A DNA stretch of 64,000 nucleotides from Parelaphostrongylus tenuis (lineage: Eukaryota; Nematoda; Chromadorea; Rhabditida; Metastrongylidae): the NCBI GenBank assembly GCA_019055375.1, contig JAHQIW010002239.1, forward strand, positions 1 through 64,000. Direction: 5' to 3'. The notes below the pieces were generated by a model. That model did not search any database and had not been told where the DNA came from. It saw only the letters and a list, made by a program, of their open reading frames with translations. The position numbers and the translations under genes are program-made. Numbering within the stretch: position 1 is the first letter of the stretch; each line of letters begins with the position of its first letter. This document shows, one piece after another, positions 46,641 through 57,039 of this stretch.

Positions 46641-47599
46641 CACTCCTGGTTCGGCAAATTCGCACTAGACGAATTTGAGATGACTGTAGCATCGATTTGA
46701 CTGACGCATTGATAGGTTAGTGTGAGTCATTGCAAAGGTCAAATGTGCACTCACGCACTTCAAACGATGTTTCATGAAGTGGAATGCACGGTCCACGCTT
46801 TATGGACTGATCAAACTAAGAGCTCTATCCTTTATTATTCATCAATGCCAGAACTATCGTAATTGCGGTAAGGCTAAGCGATCAAGTTGTTTACAGTAGC
46901 GCTGAGTCAAATCAAGAATAAAATTGGTAAGATGGAGTCACATAAGACCATGGAGAGAGGGAATGTGAAAATAACAGAAATGAGAGGAGACTGCGCTTTA
47001 CCGTTATATGGATATAATCATAATGTGTGCCATCACTCAATGCTACTTTTGTCTCCAAACAAGCTTTGCTGTCATCATTTTGAAGTGTTACGAATTTTAT
47101 CCTTTTTGTTTGAGTATTTCTCATGGCATTACATTCCATACTCTAGCTATAACCCCAACGGCAATCAAATTGAGATGAGTCAATTGCTGGTCATATTATG
47201 GAACAATGAAATGATACGAGGAGAAGTATTTTTGGTAAGTACAGTATGGAGGCTTTCACCGTTGACATTCGACAGGACATGCAATCTCATAATCGGTTAC
47301 AAAAGTGTGAGAATAATGCTATGCGCCAAAATAAACTCTCAGAGCGCTTTCAATAAATCACAAATTGGCCACCGACGCGACCGTCGTTGAAATTAATGAG
47401 ATGAACCGTTTGAAATTTAACATTTCACAGAGATCCGTCATACATTAGACTGCACTGAAACGTCATAAAAACTTATGTGTATATATTTCCTCCACACAAT
47501 CAACTGTGGAAGCCGATTTTCTCAGGAATTAGGACAAAGTTTGATAATTTATGAAAGCATTGTTTCCGCATATGAGCAGATGTGAGGTTAGCAGCAGTA
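46641..47599 (+). other. Region with one candidate exon (46,897-47,234)
   Basis: A 338-nt open stretch is bounded by an acceptor-like TTGTTTACAG (ending 46,896) and a consensus donor TTTTTGGTAAGT (intron from 47,235). It would encode about 113 residues, including a Cys/His-rich piece (HNVCHHSMLL, NKLCCHHFEV) and a hydrophobic stretch, with no family I recognise. The open frame continues past the donor to 47,390. Without a second exon or homologue this stays tentative. Confidence 0.25.
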
Positions 47600-48780
47600 G
47601 TACGGCTCAGTACAAAATTATAATGGCTTACACCTCAATAGCCTTGCCTTCTTCAGAGCCTGGAAACGTCAAATGAGTGAAAACTTACTCGTCAAATACT
47701 TTCGTAATCCCACTAAACAGCGGAGCGGTGATCAACAGTTTTTAGACCGTACAGTAAATTGCTTCTTTTTAGAATACTCACTAGGAGCACCATATCACAT
47801 CCCATGTAGCCACCTTCTCTACATTTAGGACATACTGAGCAGTTTTCCCTTGTAGATCGGTCACAAAATCGGCTACGGACCAGTTGCAGCCTTAGAGTAC
47901 CTCTGAATATTTTGATCACTGCTCTGAAATTGTCCGAGCCAAATATTGAGCAGCTGTGTTTACTTTGTTTGAAATGAAGGGCAGAGTGGACGGGATCTCA
48001 CTCTCACTAATCGTCTGAGGGTGTCAGCTCTAAATCTGTCCAAGGGAGTTCCAATATTTCGTTACCATTGTCGATGGCTACTTTTCATACAAAGTTAAGA
48101 AATACCTTCTTACGCCTTTTTCTTGCCTCTGTTCGAGACATGTTCTTCACATGGATGACATGTGTGATGGATGAACGGAATGGTAATGTACAAGAATGCT
48201 TTTATTGCTTAGCTTTTGAAACCCATCTGTGCGGATGTATCAATAAATTCTCCCTTTTTGGACAGACTTTGCTCAAGTTTGATACTTTGCCTATCAAAAT
48301 TAGTGATTAACGTCTCGACCACTCCTCTTTTCTAAGAGTCAGGAAGGCTTTCGTTACCAATTCATACCCATTTATTCCGTTTCCTATGCAATGGAGAGTA
48401 TCGGTGCACCGTTACACATTATAGCAAATGAAACGTACTTAGACAGTAGAAACTACTAAGAAACAGATCTGATTGTGAACACAATTACATGACTTAATGC
48501 TAATCATTGTCCCATTGCCATCCCCCTGATTTGAGCAAAATGTCCTCCGACCACCTAGAGAGTGTACGACTCGTCTATCCTCATAAGAGACTCAATAGTT
48601 GCTGTTGACAAGTCATACATATTTCCTTCTTTTTCATTTTCCGAAAGAATTCTTGTACTGCTTGTATGGAGTCGCCATTCGAAGCCTTCGTATAGAGGGC
48701 AATCACATCGATTAACTCCGTTACATGCGAGCCATTTAGCTGCACACGATTGATGTCCTAAGAATGATTGATGATAGCGA
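47600..48780 (-). pseudogene. Penelope-like element, RT to tail (decayed)
   Basis: Read on the minus strand: RT motif-A neighbourhood (ALYTKASNGDSIQAVQEFF, about 48,685-48,630), a scrap near 48,550 matching WSGxYFAQIRGLAMGQ across a frameshift, then long decayed RT and linker. Next are LRLQLVRSRFCDRS (about 47,893-47,850) and a degraded Cys-rich lead to GIY-YIG (CSVCPKCREGGYMGCDM). At the end, 47,625-47,662 aligns with the hammerhead-bearing tail (CTGAAGAAGGCAAGGCT), with the second box lost. This is one continuous old insertion; all domains are interrupted. Confidence 0.75.
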
Positions 48781-50439
48781 GGTGGATTTATATACTTTGA
48801 TGAATGCTATAGTATGAAGCTTAGAAATCATGTTATCCTATCCGTCAGCCTTCCTGCACTGCTGGTCCAACTTTTGCTGTCTATGGATCGGCTGAGGCAA
48901 GATCATCATCGAAGGGATATTTGTGTATTTAATCAGGTGTATGCTAACTATGAAGCATTCACATTGAAAACCAAGGATTTATGGGACACTATGCGTTTTC
49001 TCTAGAAAAATCCATTTTTAGTTCTTGTGTAATGTTTCAATAGTAGTTCGATAGCTCAATTCAAGTGAATTTGAGCGGCACATTTTATTTCTGTAATGAC
49101 TTGTTTTAACGTTATAACAGTCGAAATAATCTTTTGTTTTAAATTGAAAGATTTCTCGTTAACAAAACATTCTTATAAATGTTTGAACATTCGAATAGTG
49201 TGTTTGATTTTCAAAGTGGGCTTCCTAGGATGTTGTAGCAGTCGGAAGAAAATTAAGTTTCGCACTCGGCGAGCATTTCTTGCCTGCTAGGGTGTGTGTA
49301 CAAGATGTAATATCAGTCTGCGGCACGAATCACATATGAACTCTTGATAAATATCAAGACTGTTTGATATATCGAAATTTTCTCTATATCTTTATGGTTT
49401 TTTTGGAAATAAGAATTGTTGAAAATGATTTATTGTGCTTCAAAGATTGGCAAAATAAAATGACAAACAAGCTAACATTAAATTAGGGACCACTTCTAAG
49501 AACCTAGAAAGCTTTTACTGGATCCGAAAGTGATTTTAAAAAATAGATATTCTATTCCACGGCTGTTCGGTGGTTTATTTCTGAGCTGTAGTACATGCCT
49601 AAGTCTTTCGTGCACTATATAATCGACGTTGACTCTTCTGCCCAACTATGGAAGAAACGTGAAGCAGTGACGAAGTAGAGATGGGTGTTCTTCAACCAAT
49701 TTCCGACTCTTGTATTTGATACATAGGGTTATCACGACACCTATACATGTAACATCGCCAAATAATTTATAAGCACAACTGAAGTTTCATCTGATGCCCT
49801 TCCTTGCACAGACCTGAATTATAATGCGTGTGTTTTCGTAAGAGCACGACGGCTTCCTTTTTGTTGGTTAGCAACGCAAAAATGCTATGATTAAGAGTGA
49901 ACTCGATGAGAGGCAGAAGACAGCTGAAAGGCAGTTGACTTGCAAGACTTCGTATATGTGGCGAATGTTGAGATGAGTCGTTGGCCTGGTGCTAATGTTG
50001 CGAAATCCCATCCCAATACCGGCAATACGTGGTGGGCTGGTGCCATTATTGCGATACGCGACACCTATTATTCTCTTGACTGCTACAGCTCATTAAAAAG
50101 ATCTTTGTAAGCCAAATACGTTATTGGAATCGGCAGAATTCAGACTATGGAATGGCTACCATAAGTCTGGGGGGAGAGCAAAAAATGCTTTTTTATCGAA
50201 GGCCTCATGGGGGCCGAGATATCGCAAAACTTTCAGCCATTTTTCGTTGCGCAAAACCTTGCTAAGAACCATAATTCTACTAAGAACTGCGGAAAATTCG
50301 CTGTGAACTTAAAACAACGCCTTTCAAAAGCAGAGAATTATCTTTTTTTCGTTAGTTAAACGTAGTACGAAGGTAATTCTAACATAAACCTTAATATTCG
50401 ACTGTTTTTTGAGACCTCGCTTAAAAACAGTACATTCTG
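48781..50439. other. Unassigned sequence
   Basis: No gene or known repeat recognised. 49,985-50,070 contains two similar halves (GGTGCTAATGTTGCGA and GGTGCCATTATTGCGA), a small local duplication. Confidence 0.4.
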
Positions 50440-50580
50440 GCAGCATATTTTAAGCCCTTCATGAGTTCTGTTATGAACACTTATGCAGTGCAATACACGT
50501 GCTTCGGCATTGCAACCTCGCCAATTGCATGCTGCCTCTCTTCTGTGCCAATCACTCTCGGTCGAGAACCCCTTAGACAG
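50440..50580 (-). ncRNA. Second-type hammerhead repeat, eroded, minus copy
   Basis: Reverse complement aligns with 50,838-50,960 over about 110 bp (shared ACACTTAT, CAGTGCAA, ACACGTG, TCTGTGCC and GAACCCC landmarks on this strand). The core boxes have changed (GGCGAGG for CTGACGAGG, CCGAAGC for CGAAAC). Confidence 0.5.
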
Positions 50581-50811
50581 AGGTATCGTCGACTAATACG
50601 TTACACCGTGTGTAAATTGAAAATTGACTTCAACCACGGGTAACATATCACTGCAGTGCAGTGATGTAATCGCCGGAAATTTCAGTGATTAACAGTCGAT
50701 TCGCTCGCTGGCTTTCATTTATAATACCTTTATATTTGACTGTTTTCCAAGACCTCGCGTAAAATCAGTGCATCCCGAAAACGTTATTTGAGCCTCTCAT
50801 GAGATCTGTTA

Positions 50812-50960
50812 TGATCACTTATACACCTCTAGGTAGGGGGTTCATTCCCGAAAGGGATCGGCACAGACGAGGAACCCTATGAAACTGACAAGGCTGCAAG
50901 GTCGAAACACGTGTTTTGCACTGTATAAGTGCTCATCATAGACCTTATGAAAATCTTAGA
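50812..50960 (+). ncRNA. Second-type hammerhead repeat, plus copy
   Basis: CTGACAA (50,885-50,891), stem-loop II GGC-TGCAAG-GTC, GAAAC (50,904-50,908). CACTTATACA (50,816-50,825) can pair with TGTATAAGTG (50,922-50,931) as an outer stem. The first box has A instead of the invariant G8, so cleavage is unlikely. Together with the copy at 50,440-50,580 it forms an inverted pair about 230 bp apart. Confidence 0.5.
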
Positions 50961-51598
50961 ATATGCTGTTAGGATGTAGCATGAAGGTCTCAGCAATATC
51001 ATGCTCAGTATCAAAATGGTATTTTTCAAGCCATGGAATGATTTCAGAAAAGAATAATTGTTCCATAACTTGGTGTTCATTCCGAGACAACGTAGCTTTG
51101 TCGTTGACACACGATGAAATTTATTGGCAACTGATTCTTGAAACTTGGAAAGCATTTACAGTCCTTTTTAAATGGTACTCCACAATTCAATAACGATAAT
51201 GTCTTCTCAGTACCGCAAATTACCAAATAAATTCCCGTATTTCCATTGTAGCTCAAATACATATAGTTTCTGCCGCGCGGCACCCAACGTGGGCCAACGG
51301 CTGAACATATTTCTGTCACTTTAGACTCTATGGGTTGAGTTAAGAAAACATCGTGGATGATTTTTGTCGTGCGCGATTTTAAATAGCTCGACTCAAACGT
51401 TTGAAAAAGGGTGTTAGTTTTCTTTTGGTATCACACGAGTGAGGTCTATATAACTGCTCATTTACAGACACATGCTTATCTACTCTTGTGTGGTGCTGAT
51501 GATAAAGCATTCACCTATGTATGTACACTGAGAAAATGAGCGCAGATCAATCACTGGGGCTTACAATTTAGACATAAAGATAATATTGGCAAGATTTA
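50961..51598. other. Unassigned sequence
   Basis: No gene recognised. Short open frames on both strands largely overlap one another. Confidence 0.4.
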
Positions 51599-51889
51599 CA
51601 GCATAACACCAATTCCGTCATGAAAACTAAATATATCGTTGGAATTCTTGAGATTTGATCTGTCGATTGGTTAATGAAACTCTAGAAAGAAAGTTTTGGT
51701 CAGAGAGGTCTTTGAAACAATTTACTATTTTTGCTCTTTCAGCGCAATGACAAGGCCTTTTCAAATAGTGAATATATCGTTCAGATTCTCTTGATTCGTG
51801 CTGTTCCAAAAACTAGTTGATCATTAAAGAAGACCAAGAAATGCGTTTTTTTACAAGGGGTCGAAGTGGCGCCTCCATAATAGAGCAGT
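51599..51889 (+). repeat. R2 repeat, copy 6
   Basis: Differs from 27,268-27,560 at only scattered bases, so these two copies share a recent common source. Both continue into the same PLE junction. Confidence 0.75.
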
Positions 51890-52145
51890 ACCCATTTTAT
51901 TTAGGCTAATAACTCGAGGTTTTTGACGTATTTATAGATATTTTCATAACGATTTTGTATGCAAGCACCATTGATGCAAGAGATTGGGTGGACTGTACCT
52001 ACGCTCATGCAATCACCGTCTCTGCCGTTAGAACATATTTTACAATCTTTCATTATACAGAGAAGGTCATATAAGTGGTTGCGAACTAGTTGGCGTCTTA
52101 GAGTATTCGGTGGTATTCTAATAACAGCCACCGATTGCTCTAAAC
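51890..52145 (-). pseudogene. PLE GIY-YIG fragment fused to R2 (longer copy)
   Basis: On the minus strand an open frame (52,131-51,901) contains IPPNTLRRQLVRNHLYDLLC and NGRDGDCMSVGT, after which the family match ends at HPISC and the frame enters R2-side sequence. The GIY-YIG catalytic residues after LISC are absent. At about 52,145 it meets a plus-strand PLE fragment head to head. Confidence 0.75.
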
Positions 52146-52761
52146 CCGCTCTTTTTGAACAGCGTTTTATAGCTGTACATAATTTAGCGCTTTATAGTAT
52201 TAATAGACGGATCACCGCACTAGGGAGGCATAGAGAACAGAAATACGACGGAGTTGATTTTGAGATCGAAGTTACCATCCTTGCGCAGGAACAAAAAAAA
52301 ATCAACGAGAAAAATTCTAGAAGCACTTTGGATCAACACCACCGATCCAACTATGCACCGTAGGAAGGAATGCCTCGTTATCACTCGTGATTTGAGTACT
52401 ACAGAAGACTAATGTTTTGATGGATAACGTGCATTGCGAGCCTATGTGATCTCCTTCCGGTGATCTTCACTTGAATCATTCAGTGGAACACATAAAAAGC
52501 GGTGAGTATGTTGAGAGTTGATTTTGTGCTTGATGCGATTGAAATCTAGGTCTGGTGATTTTTTCTAAAGGAGCAATGGAGGTATTTGACTAATTGGATT
52601 GCGGACAATTTGATCTTCCCAGGCTCTGAAGAAGGCGAACTGCCGAAACGTCAGTTGTCAAATAAGGTTCAATGTAGCATCTCGTGTTTGGCTCAAAGAA
52701 GAAAATGAGGAGTCATATTGAGTCATGCCGAGGTTAATAGACAGTGGGTCTTGGGAATTGA
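52146..52761 (+). pseudogene. PLE C-terminus and tail with hammerhead
   Basis: Linker scraps, then the C-terminal segment (REQKYDGVDFEIEVTILAQE at about 52,231-52,290; further DQHHRSNYAP and, in another frame, RRKECLVITRDLS). The full-length PLE tail follows, ending at about 52,761 (GGGTCTTGGGAATTGA). RT and most of GIY-YIG are missing. Confidence 0.8.
52626..52655 (+). ncRNA. Minimal PLE hammerhead ribozyme core (best copy)
   Basis: CTGAAGA (52,626-52,632), stem-loop II AGGC-GAAC-TGCC (52,633-52,644), GAAAC (52,645-52,649), GTCAG. All invariant core bases are present. Stem III is nearly absent, as described for metazoan PLE hammerheads, so dimeric pairing would be needed. Confidence 0.75.
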
Positions 52762-53404
52762 TAGAGAATCCTTCAGCTGGAATTCCTGTCTTGAGCAATT
52801 GAATTTGTTTTTATAAACAATATTTCTTCATGTGAATGACATACGTTGTAAAAGGTTATAATTTCTCTTGTTTCAGAAATGTTACGGAGAATTCACACAT
52901 GAGGTGAATTAAGCATTATGCTTTGTTTTGCCTACGAATCGTGAATCAAAAATGCAATCAGCACTGCTGGATCATCGGATCTGCCGTGAGCTTTTTGATA
53001 AATGGTAAATTGAGCTGATTAGGCAGTCTCGTGTCATTTCAATTTGACTGTTAAGCCAAGCAGCTCTACCACAGCATTCCCTTTCCGCTGACAATGCAAT
53101 GCTGTGCTAACCAGCCATGTTTGGACATGAAGAAAAACAGACCGCTACTGTTTTCTTGCAAACTGATGTAACCAATGAGTTTCATGCAGTTCCAGAAGCA
53201 GAATCAGCACCGCGGACTTGTGCAATAACTTTGAGTTTGACGTATATTGTGTATCTCAGAACTGAAATATACTTTAATAAGGGTTTGCTTGGCTTGCATT
53301 TCGCCGCTTGCGCAACCCATATCCGTTTTACTGTTAATTAAGTCTCCGCATGGGCATCGAAGTAAACTCAATGAAGTAAAGTAGTGCTCTGAAGTGCAAG
53401 ATTC

Positions 53405-53452
53405 AGAGTAATGTGCAGAGTAACGTAAAGTAACAGAGTAAGAGTAAAGTAC
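53405..53452 (+). repeat. Short AGTAA-rich minisatellite-like run
   Basis: Imperfect repetition of AGAGTAA/AAGTAA units. Confidence 0.5.
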
Positions 53453-53479
53453 AAGATTCTAGAATAAATGTCCTCACAA

Positions 53480-54500
53480 AGCTTTGTTTTGATGAGAATG
53501 ATCTTCTTCGTAATTACTACGATGATTATTTGCATCAAGATTTGGTAAAGTCCGATTTTTTCAAAGATGATCTCGCGTCTACTTATCCATTTCTGTTCAA
53601 AGTTTTCCGATCATCAATTAAGTATACCGATAAGCACTTAGAATACTATAATTTATATATTCTAATAACTTTTCAGTTGTTGCAAGACTCTTTAATCTAT
53701 CTTACAGCAAATAAATGCTTTTGAATCGTCTATTTAATGCGTCTCAAACAACGCGTACGCAGTGCAGACTTTCGGCGTCTTTTCGGCGGCTTTTATATCA
53801 CGTCAAATGACTAGAACACCCTTGAACTCCTTAGGCAGCACCAAGAAGCATAGGCCTGATTGCTTGCATATGTAGCGGGTTGTGGGTTCGTTACAGCTCA
53901 ACTTAGATCGTTCAGTCAGTATTTCGCGCAAATAAGAGGGTTGGCGATGGTGCAAAGACAGCCTCCAAGTTTTGTCATTACCTTTATGACTGCAATGGAG
54001 ACACTAGTAACCAATCTCAAGCCATTATATCACTTCGAATGTGTAGATGACTTGCGTCATCTGCTATGCGCAAGACGAGTCGTACAAATATTTTGAGTGT
54101 TCAATGTAGAGTCAGGATAAACAAAACTTTCCAGGGAGAGTTCGGAAGCAAATTGCATTCCGCTCTTGAACGTTCGATTCAATTTATCCAAAAGCGCTAC
54201 AGCACAGAGTAATGCTAAAAACAGGCCAAATACTAAAACACTGTGTCATTAGCTTTTCAATAATCTATCACACAATAGACGCCAACCTGTGAAAAAATCT
54301 TTATGATGACTATAACCATGTGCACAGCAAGAGAGCTTGAGGAGAGTTTAATAAACTCAGCGAAAACTAGCCACTTCGAATGACGGACGATGGGAGTTTG
54401 TTGAGTTAGGTTTGCAGGAAGAGTGACTCCATCTGACGATTAATTCGATGGAGATAAGCAAATTTTATCTTGTTTTCATTTCCAAGGAAATAGGCACAAC
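53480..54500 (+). pseudogene. Penelope-like RT relic (old), left arm
   Basis: An open stretch at 53,860-54,096 contains SQYFAQIRGLAMVQRQPPSF, the PLE RT motif-B neighbourhood (usually GLAMGQRLAP), and then FECVDDLRHLL, where the usual YVDD or YIDD active site reads CVDD. Further on, ALLNVQF-like and post-RT pieces follow with stops. It pairs with the relic at 24.06-25.1 kb. Upstream RT fingers are barely visible. Confidence 0.7.
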
Positions 54501-54810
54501 TATTAAACGCCACTTAAGAATTCGTTTAAGTATTCGGCTCGTTGATTGAAATATCCTAAACACTCTAGGACGCCAGGTGGGCAGCAGCCGACTTTTTTAG
54601 TCTCTACTCTGTTTCAATAAAGAGTTGACAGGAGGCTTTTATTAATCTCTATTATGGCCAAAGTTGGTTTCGCATTCATCAGAGCCACGATAATTCGAGT
54701 CAAGTGTTCACGACTGTGTTACTCCTTCTGATATTCGATTCTGCAGTCGTCACATCGTGACCAATTGAGAATCGTGAATTATCGTGCAAATGAATAACTG
54801 TTTTAACGCT

Positions 54811-55139
54811 AAGAGAATTGAGTTGTGAGCAAAAACGGCCTCAGACGGGAGTTATACCCGCGATCGATCCATTCCGGAGACGTGTGCTACCACTACACAA
54901 CCGAGGTACATTCGCGCGACCACTCAATTTTCAACATCTCTATGTTAGCTGTCACCCACCATCCTTTAACAGGTTTGGTCGGCTATGCGATTTCGCTTTA
55001 TAAGTCCAGTTGAGGTGACAGCTATTGCGATAGGTAATACTCGAAAGGGTGTAGTGGTAGCATGCGTTCCGGTATAGATGAAACGTCGGGTCGATTCCCG
55101 TTTGAGGTCGTATTTTTGCTCACCATTAAACTCTCTTAG
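54811..55139. mobile_element. Inverted pair of short tRNA-like elements
   Basis: One copy on the minus strand (54,910 down to 54,811) and one on the plus strand (55,030-55,139). Each has box A-like TGTAGTGGTAGCA, an acceptor-like CCTCGG/CTGAGG-type pairing or its relic, a T-arm-like CGGG...CCCG (box B as GGGTCGATTCCC in the plus copy) and the tail TTTTTGCTCACNA. The halves share AGCTGTCACC/GGTGACAGCT near the middle. Loop and anticodon arms are broken, so these are not tRNA genes. The 25.7-kb paralogue lacks the segment. Confidence 0.55.
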
Positions 55140-55555
55140 AAATATATGAAACATCATAACACTGTGAAAAATGAAGTGAAGACACTAGAAATGTCGAGCA
55201 TTTCAACGCTGTCTTTTTACACAAAACTCCAACTACTCTTAAGAGATTTTGTGCTAGTTGACAGTCATCCAAGTTTGACGACGGTATTTCTCGACCGATG
55301 TCATTTGCTCCTCTGATTGCAGTCCATTCTACAGCTGTAGATTTGTACTAGCTGACACATAAGATAGCATCATTCATTTAAGCTTTCTGTGGATTATCAT
55401 TACTGTGCTTGTGTTGATGAGCTAACAAGAGATTTTTGTAGATCTTAGACTGGATTATGACCGATAGAGCAAATGAACTCAAAAACAGCCGAACGATAAA
55501 TGTTTTGGAAAGAAGGTGCATAAATTTTGATCACCGTGTTTGTCTGTCAGATTCA

Positions 55556-56595
55556 CGGAAGTATCACCTGTACCACCTGTCGTCCCGTTGATCGTCGAGT
55601 GACTCGAGCGGGTAATAGCAACTCTTCCATCTTTCCCTATCGCGTGCAAGAGTAACCCAGTGGGTCCTCCTCGCTCTAGGGATTCGCTGAGCATCATATC
55701 TTTCTTCCATCGCTTTCGTGAAGAAATCGGACCAACGGATCAGTGGTCTTCCTTTAGAGCGCTTGACGTCCCGAGGAATCCAGTTGGTAACGGCTCTCGT
55801 CCATCGGTTGTCGTTGAAGCGCGGCCCACCTTATTTTCGATATCCTGGCGTGTAGAACGGCGTCTCTGATTTTCAATCGTTGACGTAGGTCGGAACTTCG
55901 GATCCTTTGTCTCATTTGCGAAATACGGGATACTCCTAGCATCGACCTTTCGACTGCGTGTTCGATAACTCCAAGTGATCTTTCATCCTGCTTACATAGC
56001 GACCAGGTTTCTGCTGCATACGTTAAGGCAGGGATAATTGTCGAGTCAAAAAGGTGGGCACGGAGTCGGATGTTCTTTGTCCTCTTCACTACATCTTCGA
56101 TGCTCTTAGACGTTCCCCAAGCTGCTTGTTTCCTCCTGCTCAACTCTCGGGCTAGGTCGTTCATCATGTTGATTTCACGACCTAGATAGATGTAACTGGA
56201 GCATTCGGAGATTGTCGATCCGTTCAGCGTGAATGGGGCAATTGAAACCCATCCGTTCCTCTTGAACATTGTTTTCGTTAGGTTCAGTTGAAGACCAATC
56301 ATTCCACAGGCGTTATCGAAATCGGTCAACATTCGTTCCGCTTGGCTGATGTTTGGTGCTATGAGAATGATATCGTCAGCAAAGCGAAGATGGTTTAAGT
56401 GTCGACCGTCAATTTTCACTCCCATTTCGTCCCATTCTAATGTTCGCATGACGTTTTTTAGGGTGGCAGTGAATAGTTTTGGCGAAATTGTATCGCCTTG
56501 TCGAACCCCTCTTCTTACGTCAATGGTGATATTGTTGTAGAATGGAGATATTTTGGTCGTGAAATCTTTATAAAAATCACGAAGGATGTGGTTGA
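55556..56595 (-). pseudogene. RTE 3' half with intact RT core frame, left arm
   Basis: 5'-truncated at about 56,590. On the minus strand an uninterrupted 311-codon frame (56,689-55,754; the first roughly 33 codons are non-RTE sequence read through the junction) holds VRRGVRQGDTISPKLFTATL, HLRFADDIILIAPNISQAER with the catalytic FADD, YLGREINMMNDLARELSRRK, ALTYAAETWSL and SMLGVSRISQMRQRIR. A deletion removes the GHVMRFNDNRW segment after SKIRWA, shifting the frame; the rest (WSDFFTKAM, RRTHWVTLARDR, LESLDDQRDDR) follows in another frame to the tail near 55,560. The endonuclease and the first RT motifs are absent. Confidence 0.9.
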
Positions 56596-56599
56596 GTAT

Positions 56600-56720
56600 A
56601 TTGCAAACCAGTTTGCCCTTTCCAGGTCTTGAAGGATGAGATACCGTCAAAATGTCGGCCGTTATTTCATTGCACTGCGCTGTATTCAATAAATTCTACA
56701 ATAAACAATCTCATAAGAAT
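56600..56720 (+). repeat. PLE pseudo-LTR relic with eroded hammerhead, left arm
   Basis: CCAGGTCTTGAAGGATGAG, loop, CGTCAAAATGTCGGCCG (56,621-56,660), then an A/T-rich tail. It corresponds to 26,384-26,465. The boxes are mutated (TTGAAGGA, TCAAAA). It lies upstream of the PLE ORF at 57,040 in the same orientation, so it may be that element's 5' pseudo-LTR. Confidence 0.5.
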
Positions 56721-56769
56721 ATTTTTAGTTGACCAATTTTTCAGCATCTGTATAATGTCACAAATCATA

Positions 56770-56882
56770 GGTATACACAATGTTGCTGGATGTGCAGAGA
56801 TCCGATCTCAAGCGGAATTCGAACCCACAATTCACCATTTCCGGGGCGTCTGTCTAACAATTTGTACCACCGACCCTTGTTC
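56770..56882 (-). mobile_element. Short tRNA-like element, left arm
   Basis: On the minus strand, box B GGGTTCGAATTCC (56,826-56,814) is preceded by a box A-like GGTGGTACAAATTGTTAGA and followed by a tail (CTCTGCACATCCAGCAACATT) related to those at 23,270 and 27,750. Confidence 0.5.
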
Positions 56883-57039
56883 TGCCACCACTATTCCTAC
56901 TCCAAAACGCACCAATCTGTCAACAACCAACAACTAACAACTCGAAGAGTTACCATATTAGGAGGCATAACCTCACGGATAGTGCGCAATCGCTATTAGA
57001 ATTGGGGCTAAATTTTTCCCTGCTTAACCCCTTCCAAAA

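Larger units (their letters stand above)
52770..55500 (+). repeat. Block R1, third copy (distal part)
   Basis: Collinear with 22,790-26,040: shared landmarks GGAGAATTCACACAT, TTAAGCCAAGCAG, the PLE RT relic, TCATCAGAGCCACGAT and AAAACGATAA-like ends. It lacks the mariner relic and the tRNA-like insert of the 23-kb copy, but has its own insert at 54,811-55,139. From 53,840 it belongs to the palindrome's left arm. Confidence 0.6.
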
